Below, in pieces: positions 47,008 to 58,525 of a stretch of 64,000 nt of DNA. The position numbers were made by a program, and so were the translations under genes. How positions within the stretch are numbered: position 1 is the first letter of the stretch; each line of letters starts with the position of its first letter. The stretch is from positions 50,644,293 to 50,708,292 of the forward strand of contig NC_133528.1 in the NCBI RefSeq assembly GCF_048544455.1, given 5' to 3'. The notes under the pieces were generated by a model that was given only the letters and a program-made list of their open reading frames with translations, was not told the origin of the DNA and made no database searches. The stretch is from Silene latifolia (taxonomy: Eukaryota; Streptophyta; Magnoliopsida; Caryophyllales; Caryophyllaceae).

Positions 47008-48766
47008 GGTCGTGATCCCTCGTGAGGGTTTAGTTTTCAGTACTTGTCGTTAGGAGCACCTAGACCAAAACACAATTTATAACTTCGCCAACAACTCTAC
47101 AATTAGTAAATAGGCAAGTAAAGTCGGATCCCAATGGACGAGAATTGAGATGAGATTTTCTATTGCAACTAGTGGTGTCTAAGGGTGTCACAATTGGGGT
47201 TTGAAGTAGAAGATCACTAAACTAAATAGCAATGAAAGTAAACAAGCAAGATGAATTAAAAGGGATGTAAACAATTGATAAAAAGCACTAGGGTGTCATG
47301 GGGTCATAGGGGATTCATGGGAATTGATCATACAAACATATTCTCAAATTATAAGCAAGCAATTATTGTTGTGATGGATCGAGTTGATTTATATCTTACA
47401 ATCCTAGGAAAGTTTGGGTCCCGGAGCCGAATCGATTAGATTGTACAACACCTACAAGTCGACTTAATCTTCCCTACTCAACTATATGCATGGTCTAATG
47501 AGACTCGAGTTGGTTTATGTCTTACAAGTCTCATTGAAAAGATAGGTGATGGGTAAAAAATGCAAGGATTCACAGGCTCGCATTTCATCAAACATAACAT
47601 GTGCATAAGTTGAGATCACAACAAGCAAGCAAATAAACTCTGAAAATATATTAGATTAAGCATGAATCATTCCCCATATTGGTTTCCCCTAATTGCCCAT
47701 TAACCCTAGCTAAGGAAACTACTCACTCATTATCATGTTGAACATGCTAGCAAGGTTGTCAATCATACCAACAAAGTGAAACATGATGAATAAATGAAAG
47801 TGATTAACAATAATTAAAAAGGGATTAAGAGAATTATACCTACTAATGATTCCAATAATAAAGCAAAGAATAAAAGAAGTACTTGATGCTTGATTGGAAG
47901 GTTGTCAATCTCCCAATAATAACCCAAATAATCTTCAATTACCCAAAATAAAGGATGAACAAGAGAGAGATTAAGGAAATAAAACTTGTATTAAAACTTG
48001 ATTAAATGTTGATTACAAGATTAAAGAGAGATTTGATTGATATTAACTACACTAAAGATTGCTAAGAAGAACATGCTCTTCTAATTAGACTAATGGGGTA
48101 TTTATAGTGGGGATTAGGTACATAAATTAGGGTTTACTAAGGGCTTAAATGACGATTAAGTTCTCGAGGAATCGCCGGTCTCTTTTTCGCCGGTCTTAGA
48201 AAAAGATGTGCATCCTTCCTTGAATCTTGTAGAAGACGAAAGTATTGTCTGGGAATCCGGGCGTTTTTGGCACGGGACGGGCGGATTTGGGAGCTTCTGG
48301 ACGGGCGTCCAGAGGGGGAAGACGGGCGTCTTGTGGAGGTTTTGCCCGGGCGTCCAGCTGAGGAAGACGCTCGGATTGTGGGTGGTGGACGGGCGTCTTC
48401 AGGGCAATCCGCACGGATTGTCAAACAGTTTCATTCCTTCTTCTTTTCTTCCATTTTCTTCATAAAATCCTTGAGGATTTCCTCGGGGATGCAAGGATCT
48501 TTTCTCATCATTCCCCATTTACTATAGTATGTACAAAGGCCTTCTAATCTTGTCTCTCCTTGATGCTTGGCCATTGAATTCAATCAATTTAGCCTCATTT
48601 TGCCATGAAAATGGAAGGTTTGCACTCTTTTCCTACCAAGGACACAAAGCCTCAAAGAATATGCAAAACAAAGAACTAAAGACAATAAATGACCCAAATA
48701 TGCACTAAAAAGCATGGGAACAAGGCTAATTCGGGGGCTAAATATGCTCTAATTATGGTCACATCA
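47008..48766 (-). mobile_element. Athila-type Ty3/gypsy LTR (3' LTR, about 1.76 kb)
   Basis: On the minus strand it begins TGATGTGACCATAATTAG right after a purine-rich GGTTTGGGGATATT, and ends near GGGATCACGACCA at 47008. The start is exact; the end is a best estimate. TATAAATA on the minus strand is at 48106-48099. Upstream of it lies an array of GACGGGCGTC-like palindromes (48256-48420). Confidence 0.75.
48256..48420. repeat. Array of GACGGGCGTC-type palindromes in the Athila LTR U3
   Basis: Related short palindromes begin near 48256, 48275, 48299, 48321, 48345, 48365, 48388 and 48406, at 18-24 bp spacing. Among them are GGACGGGCGTCC, AGACGGGCGTCT and AATCCGCACGGATT. Confidence 0.85.
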
Positions 48767-49759
48767 AATATCCCCAAACCGAACCTTTACTCGTCCCGAG
48801 TAAAGAGGTGACAAAGACTAGGACCATTATTTAAACTAACCTAATAACATAGCCGATATGGGAAATTAGCGGGTCTCACTCCGCCCCTTCAACTCACAAC
48901 AAGACAACCATGAGGTAGGATGCCTTCTTGCAAGGCAAGGTGTGTCTTGCCAAAATGGCGACACATCCAAACATTAAACACACAAAATCAAGTAATGGAT
49001 GCATCTACAAAAGAATAGCCACTTTCCTCATCTAAGTGGCGGAAATTATTTACAAGGGAAGCAATTCAAGGGTACACATTCCTTCATAGATGCAATTTCT
49101 TCAAACTACTAAGCCTAGAAGAATACCAATAAATCACCTTCAAGTTGTGTCAAGCTAGGGTACCTTTGTCCTCAATCGTTAAATGCTTTTGTCAAGAATA
49201 TACTCCCTATGGTGTTAGAAACACTGGAGGATCGCGGAATTCCCCCTCTTGCCTAGACAAGAAGAAGGGTCGTCCCCTCTCTACCATGCACAAAAATGGA
49301 TACGATGGATAAAGGGATCGATAGATATTTGAGTTTCATTTGGGAGTTTGCTTTGTTTTTCCCCCCAATTTCTTGTGGCATATAACATTTGAGAACACTT
49401 TCTTGCCATTTCTTTTGATTTTTGGCTTTTCAACACTTGACAACTTTTCAACGTTTTGCATTTTCTCTTTTGAACATTTTCAAAGTCACCCCATATGTAG
49501 TGAGGGTGCCTTATATTTGAAGCATTAGGAGTCTATTTTTGCTCCTCTTTTCATTTGATGCATTTTGCAAACTTTCTTTCACTTTTCATTTCATTGAACT
49601 CAAATTGATTTCTTTTTGTGCCTATTCCCTTTGATGACAAAAATGTGGTAGAACATGGATGATGGATGGATGCATGGTTTCAAAGGTCACCTTGGAATAA
49701 ACGGTAGCCAAGGAGTTATCACACCACAAGGTACTCTTCACTAGGCCTTAATCCGTGGG
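48767..49759 (-). mobile_element. Non-coding 3' internal region of the Athila-type element
   Basis: Lies between the ORF1-like gene and the 3' LTR in element order. Plus-strand open frames here have no recognisable domain. Confidence 0.6.
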
Positions 49760-50239
49760 TCAAAGGATACTAGTATTGGCAAGGCGGAACTCGATGTTTT
49801 CTCTAGTCTCTACCTTAGTTACTTTCAAAGAACTCAAGAATTTCAATGTAAGGGAGGGGTATGTCAATTCTCTTGTAGCAAACAATTTTCCCAACCCCAT
49901 GGCTTCAAAGAAGGCTTTTGTTTGTTCAAGGACACCCAATTTGTTCAAGGCATCTTCACATATGAATTTGGTGGGTAGAAAGGATTTCCTAGCATACTTG
50001 GCAAATGTATCCCTATGGGAGTTAGAAATGAAAATTAACTCCGGATAGTTTGATAATTGAGTAATTTCCGGAGTTGTTGATGTTGTTGCTTCCAAGGGGG
50101 GATTTTGTTATTGTTGAACTTCCAAGTTTGAACTAGCTACCACCATAGCCAATGAGGCTTTCTTCGCTTGAAGACATTGTTGTCTTGTTGAGAGTGCCTT
50201 TGCCTTAGGTGCCTTTGTTGATCCTTTTGTTCTTGCCAT
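49760..50239 (-). pseudogene. Athila ORF1-like (gag-region) protein fragment, one internal stop
   Basis: Opens MARTKGSTKAPKAKALSTRQ at 50239, a basic N-terminus. A TAA at 50110-50108 interrupts it after 43 residues. The same frame continues to 49760 with TKFICEDALNKLGVLEQ and TYPSLTLKFLSSLKV, the pattern of Arabidopsis Athila ORF1 family proteins (T-L-EFLSSL and F-RL-N motifs). It ends after IEFRLANTSIL, well short of the family length. All downstream pol is missing. Confidence 0.65.
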
Positions 50240-50639
50240 TGATGAAAATACCAAGAAAAGAGTGAAAATCTTCAATCTCCAAGTATACCCAAATCGATTT
50301 TAAGATGAAAGGCTTTGCCTTTGTAATTTCAAAAATCGACTCAAAAGTTGAAAATTTTGGTGCTTGGTTTGACTTTTGTTGGAAGAGGAGTGATTAATTG
50401 TTGTTAAAAGGAAGTTTGGATTTGATTTTGTTGAATTTGGTTGAGGAAATCTTGTTTTTGTGATGGAGAGGATGAGGGTTTTGAGTTTTGGGGTTTATGG
50501 GTAGTGTTTTGAATGAATGAATGAAGAAATGAATGTGGGATGGGGTATTTAAAATTGTGGGATTTATCTGTATGCATCCCTTTAACTTTAGGATTATAAC
50601 GAAATTTATAATGATGAAACTAGTCATAAAATAAATTGC

Positions 50640-51611
50640 ATAAACAAAATCGTAAAGGATTAAGAAATAACCTTCGGTCCTAGCTTTTATGGCCTATGAA
50701 AAATATCGCAATGATATTCTCCTATCAGTTGCACCCAAGACGATATGAGATATGCCCTTGTTCTTTTGCTAGAATCGATCCCCCAAATTAACTGATTAAC
50801 TTTAGGTTTTTTTGTGTTTTTCTTTGATGAGAGGAGGTTAGGTTAGAATAGAATTAGGTTAAGAAAATGAATCCCCTCTCCCCTTATAATTACCGAAAAA
50901 TAAGAGGAGAAAATGGGAATATTTTTTTTCCCTCTTCACTCGGTTTTGACCGAGATATCCACAACAAATATGGAGAAAAATCTCCTTATATTAAGTTGTT
51001 ATCTAAAATGTATAATAATGTGTATTATTATAAATTGTCATTTATATTCTTCCGTATTAATAATTCTACATACAACAGCTTTGCAAATCGATATATTAAT
51101 GCCGGTCTGTAATAATTTATAATGACAATATCGTATAATATATACTTCAATTATAAATATCGCATATTTACAATTAGCTAATTAAATATAACCGATTACA
51201 TTTAATTACGAATTAACATATTAATTCGTCCAAGCTAACATTATATACATTAATTAAATATAACTTATTATATTCAATTTACGAATTGACAGTTAATTCG
51301 TCTCAGCTAATATTATTTAACCGGCATTAAATAATCGTCTTATCAACACATTGACTAACTGTTTAGTCATAAGGCATCAATGTGATTACATATCCATAAC
51401 CACATCTCTCAAACACATCCTTTAGGTGTGACTTTTAGGGACCAGTTGATCACCGCCATCTGTATGATAATAACGTCAAACTTTCTAGCAAGTCAACCGT
51501 TATTAGGTAATCGTTAATCAACTGATAAAATAAGAAGTATACCCTTGTGAACCTGTAAGAGATTTACAAATGTTATCACACTAATTTGTGGAGGACACAA
51601 GCTCCAACAAA
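50640..51611 (-). mobile_element. Copia 3' LTR, right end exact, left end approximate
   Basis: On the minus strand the LTR starts TGTTGGAGCTTGTGTCC at 51611, directly after a copia-type polypurine tract AAGTGGGAGTT. The body is AT-rich with GACGAATTAA repeated. The far end near 50640 is not resolved because the Athila-type fragment abuts it. Confidence 0.6.
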
Positions 51612-52763
51612 CTCCCACTTGTCCTCACAAGTGTATGTGCGATAACCGATTCTCATATCCTAAAATTCTCCCACTCAATGTAAAACAATTTGCAAAATCT
51701 GTATTCACAAAGGTCGTATTTTACAAGTGATCTATATCAAGAGTGGTTTCCCCGACTAGAGAGTAACTTAACTGATAAACGAATCATCATTCGAGCATGG
51801 CCATGCATTTTAGTTACAACTCCTCGAGTGGCCCTGAGAAATAACTATACCTGATAAGGGTTGGATATTTTCCTCAACTCGAATCCTGCAGATGTAAGCA
51901 CAGTATGAAATGACCCAGAAAAAATCTACTTAGCCTCCAGTTACGGCAGACCGTGAGAAAGAAACCAAAGTCACCCAAAAACTACCTTAATCTCAAGAGA
52001 CAGTCGATAGTCAAAAGAATCGACTCTAGGAACACAATGGATGTCCTATCCACGACCTGGCACCGAATGTTTTTAAACATTTAGGACTCCATTACGTTGT
52101 CACAAAAATTTGTCCTACGAGGTATCGTTATAATCTCGCATCTGTGATCGATCAGTGAACCGTTTGACTTATGGCTCGTTGAACCCACCATCAATCGACT
52201 GCACAATATAATAGCCAGAGTTATCAGCTCTTGTAGGCGATTACAGACCAAAACAAATATAATGTAATTCAGTTCACTTTGTGGCGTTCAATGTTGTCAG
52301 TACAATCCACATGAAAAACAAAATATTATAATAAAACGATGAAGTTATAAATAGTATATGAAAAAGATAATGTATCAAATCCATAATCAACTACTACAAC
52401 TCGGGAACACGTTTAATTCCTATGGAAATAGCGTGCCCTACATGCTTATCATAATTCAACGATTCAGTAGTAGAATCTGCTACAACACTCTGTCTGGAAC
52501 TCTTCCAGCTGACCTTAGCACCATTAAGAGTGAAGACGAACCCGGACTGAGATTTTGAATCATCTCGATCCGTTTGGAAGCTAGCATCTATGTAACCGAT
52601 TGCGCATAGCTTAGTATCGCCTCCATAAGTCAATACCCTATCCTTAGTCCTCCGTAGGTACATGGATTATTTTGGTATCGACTCGTCATACTCAATGCAT
52701 ATGCCACGTCTGGACGTGTGCATATCATGGCATACATGATTGATTCTATTGCAGATGCATAAG
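51612..52763 (-). pseudogene. Copia reverse transcriptase end and RNase H remnants
   Basis: On the minus strand, 52760-52660 encodes YASAIESIMYAMICTRPDVAY and ALSMTSRYQNNP, the end of copia reverse transcriptase. About 16 codons are missing before 52663-52394, which encodes the RNase H block IGYIDASFQTDRDD, SQSGFVF, GAKVSWKSSRQ and ADSTTES, then degenerates. The part nearer the 5' end is cut at 52763 by the start of the Ogre-like LTR and may continue beyond the window's right end. Confidence 0.8.
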
Positions 52764-54595
52764 TGTGGACAGCGGGGGGCCCACAGGGGCGCTTGGGACA
52801 GAAGAGAAACAAGCGTTTGCATTTTTGTTGGAGTCGCCACCAATTTTTATGGGAAATTGGAACCGTTCGAATACCTCGCGTCATGTCAAGACACAAAGTA
52901 GAGACATGAACACTAAGCAATCGTTACCCTTAGCATTCTATGTCTAGAATGACTCTCGCGGATGCCAATGAACACGGGTGTTCACGGAGATCTGGAGTAA
53001 GGGGTGAGGGTACGTATTAGGAAGCTCTTTTGATCGAACACCTAATCCCGCCCGCCTCGATAGCGGCCTCTACTAATGATTAGGGAAGTTATTCGTACTC
53101 GATATATCGTCGATTGTATGCATGCAATGCAACATCCAAGTTTTAATCCTAGCATGTGAGAATTAATACTAAGTCGGTGAACACGTAATTTAGCATACAA
53201 TTGGGTCAAAGTAGGATTTAATGCTCAATTACATGTGAAAACATACAAATGATACAAGAAACACAATAATTATAAATTACAATAATGAAAATTACAATGA
53301 TTACAATGGATTAGACGATTTATGTCGAAAATACCTTTAAAACGGAAAATTTGAGAAAAAAAAGAATAAAAGAATTACGAACCGATCAGTAGGCGATAAT
53401 ACGAATAATAGTTAGTTATACGTAAGCTAATTAAACTAAGTCAAGGCAGAAAACGGAGTTCAGGGACAGAATTCAACCCGGAACAGGCGCAGCAGAGCTG
53501 CATCCTTTGGAATAGGCGCAGCAGACGCTGCGTCTGTTCCTGACCTGAATTCTGGCTGTGAAGCCGGAATTGCGCGTTGTTAATACTTTTGGTGAATTTA
53601 ACGATGGATTAAATTATTTACTCGGGTGAAAGTGATTAATAGGTTATTTACATGCGATTAATGTTCATGAAAACGATAAAACATGGATGAGACGGATGCA
53701 AACGAATTATTTACATGAACGAATGATTAATTAGCGAATTAAAACTAACTAAACAAATTAATTAGACTAAACATGATGAGTTAATGACGAACATATGACA
53801 ATGAACAACAGATGCAAATATGTCAACGACGAATTCCAGAAACTCAATATGAACAAATTGAATTTCTACAACCGGATTGAATTTAATGACGAAAACCCGC
53901 AAATATTGGTTATAAGAGATTTAAGTCGGATTTAATGACGAATTAAACATGTTAATGATGATGAATAATATACATGTGAATTATTAGACTATTGTGACGA
54001 AGAATTAAAGAAAATAAACGAAACAAATAAACTTTGACGAATTACAGAGGACGAAGGAAGAAGAAAGGAAGCAGGAACTGCGGCAGCCTCACGAAGAGGC
54101 GCAGCAGGTACTGCGCTCCTTCGAAGAGGCGCAGCAGTTGCTGCGTCCTTTCTCGACGGTTAGTCTTCTGGAAATCCGTAAAAAGAGGGTTTTAAAGCAC
54201 GGTTTTATAAATCAGTTTTAAGAGGTATTTTCGACATAAACCTTACAATTGTGATGCAATAATTAAAATACAATAAATAAAAGAGATATTATACACCCTC
54301 AGACTTACATGTTTGACGAAACGAGAAGGACTAAGATATCGATTAGTGATGCTCGACGCGAATGCAAAGAAAGTGCCCTCGTAAAAGGAAAACGATTAGA
54401 TTAATTAAGTTGATTGATGTGTAGTTGGTCAAATTGGTCGGTCATGCAAACGAGGCTGGTACTCAGAAGGATCCGAGCTTACGTGGTCGAAAGATCAAGC
54501 ACGTAGACGCCAAAAAGTAAGAACAAAAGTCTAGAATGCAAAGGGAGAAGAGAAGGGCGGACACTCGCGTGAGAAATATGAGGAGCGAAGGCTCT

Positions 54596-54608
54596 TATTT
54601 ATACTAAT
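54596..54608 (-). promoter_or_regulatory. LTR core promoter (ATTAGTATAAATAA)
   Basis: The TATA box lies in a 14-base block that recurs identically upstream of the gene at 62430. The GC-rich hairpin pair is about 95-165 bases upstream. Confidence 0.65.
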
Positions 54609-54699
54609 CACGTGGAGGAAATAGGGTTTCAGAGACTCTTTGGAAGTGAATCTCGGAAAGATATGAAAAAAGATACGAAAAACACGCAGAATAGGACCT

Positions 54700-54765
54700 G
54701 GGAAGAGGCGCAGCAAGCACTGCGTCTCTTGGAAGAGGCGCAGCATCTGCTGCGTCTGTTCCCAA
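54700..54765. repeat. Paired GC-rich hairpin motif, LTR copy
   Basis: Two 30-bp units, each AGAGGCGCAGCA then a short loop then TGCGTCTSTT, in tandem. The same pair recurs at 53485-53545, 54095-54150, 55897-55965 and 62230-62295. Confidence 0.85.
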
Positions 54766-55184
54766 GTGGTTTCCTCCTGTGGAAGAAAGATTTCCGTGTT
54801 TTAGTTATGGTAGGACGGAATAATTTGGTTTTCCTTAATATTTTATATGAATATTACGGGAAATTATTTGCCAAAAGATTAAGATTGTGAAATATTTATA
54901 AAATATGGAATAGAAATATCCGGAACATTCCAGAACATTCCGACTCGGGATTGAACGATTATCAGAAAATGGAGACGGTTTTAGACTCAGACTCCAAATG
55001 TACTCTAATTACTGTCAAAACGACCGTATCGGCACGTAGATGACAACTAAGAGGTAGACATTAATATTTGAGCAATCACTTTGACGATAAACTTATGAAT
55101 TGTCACAAATCGTTCCGCGTACCAAACATGCGGCCCAATCATCACCGGGTGGTTTGCGAGAGGTGCAGAAACGAGGTGTCTACA

Positions 55185-55198
55185 GAGCCCCCACTTTG
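55185..55198 (-). promoter_or_regulatory. Polypurine tract of the Ogre-like element
   Basis: CAAAGTGGGGGCTC on the minus strand abuts the LTR start TGTAGACA exactly. Confidence 0.7.
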
Positions 55199-56094
55199 AC
55201 TGAGGCTTGGACAAGGCGAAAGTCAAAGTATAGCCATCAGGTCAATCGAAGATTACAACCTGACGACTATGGCGGTGCGAGGCGGCTCAAGGGGTCCGAG
55301 CCAAGGACCTGTCGTCGGGAACATTTTAGAGTCTGTCGACTATCGGGGAGGGTCGTTTAAAGTCCATTAGACTACGTAAGGAGGCTCGCCAGCCATAAGA
55401 AGAGACCATACCTGAGACTTCTTCTCGAAATGCTTCCGGAGGTGCATGGGAGCTAAGGAGCGAAGGTCAAGCGTGAAGGTTAAAATAAAGTGAGTAGCAG
55501 GACACAGACGGGAACTGCTGAAAGAAGACTGCTTGGGTAGTCTTTGAGAAAAAAAGGGTAAAGAGCAGGACACAGGCGGGAACTGCTGAGGAGAAATCTG
55601 CTTGGGTAGACGTTAATCTCCATATCGTGAGAGGGAAAGTATATCCGCTTACTCTCGTGAAGGTGTGTCGAAACACCTGTGAAGGAATAAATGCTCGCTG
55701 CGGCGAGCAAAGGTCTTGGAAGCAATAAATAACGTGTAACAGTCTGTTGCTGGCTTGGTAAATGCGGGCCGGAACGAAAGATAATCGTCAAACGGACCAA
55801 AAGTATAAAATAGCATCGGCGAAGAGGCGCACCAAAGATGGGCCCACAAATAACGAACTCATAACGAACTTTTGAAAATTCGTATGGAGGGAACACAAGG
55901 AAGAGGCGCAGCAAGGGCTGCGTCTCTTGGAAGAGGCGCAGCGCCTGCTGCGTCTATTCCCCAAAGTGTATTTTCTGCGTAAAAACGCGATAATCAGAAG
56001 GTTCATTTCATTATTTCGAAATACAAATCCTTCAATTTCCCTCTCAAAAATCAATCATTTCCGCCAAGGTTTGATCCAAAAGCTTGCATTAATC
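55199..56094. other. Element internal DNA and promoter region of the PMD gene
   Basis: Non-coding. Contains a short direct repeat (GCAGGACACAGRCGGGAACTG at about 55498 and 55565), the hairpin pair at 55897-55965 and a leader-like stretch with TAAAAACGCG (55979-55988) that also occurs after the TATA box at 62336. Open frames here have no recognisable domain. Confidence 0.5.
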
Positions 56095-58525
56095 ATGACT
56101 AATCGAGGTATGTGTCTCATTCTTGTATTAATCTTCTGTATTTGTCGAATTTTGGATCGAAAAATTAGGGTTCATGACCCAATTGATCGAAAATTTGGGG
56201 CTTTTCCCCCAAATGCATTTGCTTTGTCAAATTGACACTAGAAATGGATAATTGGTAGTATAAGGAACATAACCATGTACTTATCTCAAATTTTCATTGA
56301 GTTTTTGAGCCTTTGAGTGAAATTTGAGACGGTTTCACAGCTGAACCGTAAATTGCTTCGAAAATAGTCTTAGGATTGCCCATTTGCGATGAAACTTGAT
56401 ATTTGGGACCCTTGGATGATGGGTAAAATTTCTATCATCTCGGAATTTTGGTTTGTGACGGCTTTTTCAGAACACTTTCTAAGGCATAATCGCCATTATA
56501 ACGAAATGCTGCCGAAATTTCGACTCGAACCCGGAACTAGGCTTCAAATTAGGCTTGACTTGACCCAAATTACCACATGAGTGATCGGGTTGGTGAGAGT
56601 CTGGCCAAAGACGGCGAGAAAAGAACGGTTTCAGAGCTTCCAAAGGCTCGAAAATCCCTTAACCAAGGCTTGTCGTCATGCGACGCGGCCTAAATTTGCT
56701 TTAACGTCACAGGTGATGTGGCTTCTACTTCTGGGAGAGCTCCCATGGAGATAGACACTGCTCTTTGTCGAGGAGGCTCTAGAGCAGGCCTTCACCGCCG
56801 CGGTGATGGGGCTGGAGACGAGGTCCACGAGGAGGAGGTGGCGAGGAGGAGGAGGCCCCGAGACAGGCCAACGTTGGACGAGGAGGTCGTCACCGAGAGG
56901 AGCTCCTGCGTGGGCTGAGACTTGGGAGAGTAGGCACCTGCTGTGGGCTGCCGAGGGTCACCTGTCCTACAGGACGGTGAAGAGTTTGGTAAATAGGAAT
57001 TCATCTTCTTTCATTTCATTTGCTCATATCTTTTCCAATTTTCATTCGAAACTAAAGATAGCTTTTGTTTCAAATCACAATAGGAGGCCGGGAACATCAG
57101 GTCGTTCTCGGGCTACAGGACAGCGATGGAGTGCTACGAGCGGCTGTCGGCAGAGGAGCGCGCCATGATCGAGCGCGGAGCGTTCGGTTCTTTGGTGCAG
57201 GCCTGGAGGGATATCGCGAAGAGGAAGCTGCGGGCTAACCTTAGCCTGGTCCGCGCTTTCTTGGACCGATTCTGGGATACGACTTCCATGTTTCACATGC
57301 CTTTTGGTGAGGTGGGAGTCACTCTGGAGGACTACGGCATGATTTCTGGTCTGTCGTGTGGGACCGAGGAGGTGGAGTGGCCAGAAACTGCCATGAGGGC
57401 GGACTCGGCCGAGGCGAGGAGACTGATCGGCTGGAACTTGTCGCCGAAGGCCGTCACAGTGCCGGGCTTGGTGCCCAGCTCCTACGTTCGAGACTACTTT
57501 GCGGGAAAGATCCCGGCGCTGGTGATGATTGACGGGAGGGAGACGGCTCCTTCTCCCTGTACAGCTGAGCAGAGGGCTCATTTGTGGATCTGGTGGTTTC
57601 TGTCTTCGATTTACCTCGGAGACAAGGGAGAGAGGCTGTCGACGAAGCTTATTCCCTTCCTTTATGACCTTAGCTCCCTAGGGCGTTGGGACTGGGTCAC
57701 TGCTGGCTTTGCGGTCCTCATTCGCTTCATGAGGGCCATGGTTCGTCCGGAGTTGATGGAGAAGGGGACTTCTCCTTGTCTTTGTCGGACCGGACTCTCG
57801 CCGGAGGTATGAACCTTCATTGAGACTTGAAATGAATTCCTTTCTTTATCAAATCACGAATGATCGTTATTGACTATCTTGTTTCACAGGCGTGGGTGTA
57901 CTCCTACTTCCCGGGCCTCGCGCCCAAGAGGACGGAGCCGTTGGAGAAGGCCTATCCCGTTGTGAGGGATTGGGTGATGTGTAGGACGAGGAGCAAGCGT
58001 TCCTCTCACGGCGTTTACCGGCGGGACGTGAACGCTCTTCAGCTGGACAGCGTAAGCATCTCACTTATATTTATTTGCTTCTTCATTGTTTTTAATCGAT
58101 CATAGGAATGATCCTTGTTTGTCTTATCACAGTGGGTGCCCAGACCTTGGGCGGAGTACGCCGGAGCGCCCCCTTTTGTGGCTGAGGTCCTTCGACGCAG
58201 GAGCTCGAGCCGGCTGCTGCTGAGGACGTCGATGGGTCCTGTGTGGTACTTGGGCGAGCGCTTGGCTTGTCAGTGCTCTCGGGACGTGTTGACGGTTCCC
58301 ATCGATCCTCCTAGGACGATGTTCAGGGAGCCTTCTGAGGCAGAGAGGGAGGCTGACTTGGCTGGCGTCGGTGGTGACGCCCTCCTTCTTCCTGGCGAGG
58401 ACTACTCGGCGTTCCTCTACGGGAGGTTGGTGTACTGGCCGGTAGTGGTGAGCATCTTTACTCTTCTTCTTTACTTGATTTTTTTTGAGAACTTATGATG
58501 AAAGATCATCGATTAATGAGAAATA

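Larger units (their letters stand above)
52764..55184 (-). mobile_element. Ogre/Tat-like 3' LTR (2421 bp), minus orientation
   Basis: The ends are TGTAGACACC at 55184 (minus-strand start) and CTGTCCACA at 52764, imperfect inverses of each other. It is preceded in element order by the polypurine tract at 55185-55198. TATAAATA on the minus strand at 54603-54596 marks the LTR promoter. Hairpin-like pairs of AGGCGCAGCA...TGCTGCGTC occur upstream of the TATA box (54700-54765) and downstream (54095-54150, 53485-53545). The region with GTTGGAGTCGCCACC near 52827 resembles other plant Tat-lineage LTRs. Orientation rests on the polypurine tract and the TATA box. Confidence 0.72.

Noticed and set aside
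52765-52947. Open frames at the start of the Ogre-like LTR fused to copia sequence on the minus strand
   Set aside because: The frame crosses the insertion boundary at 52764 and is accidental.
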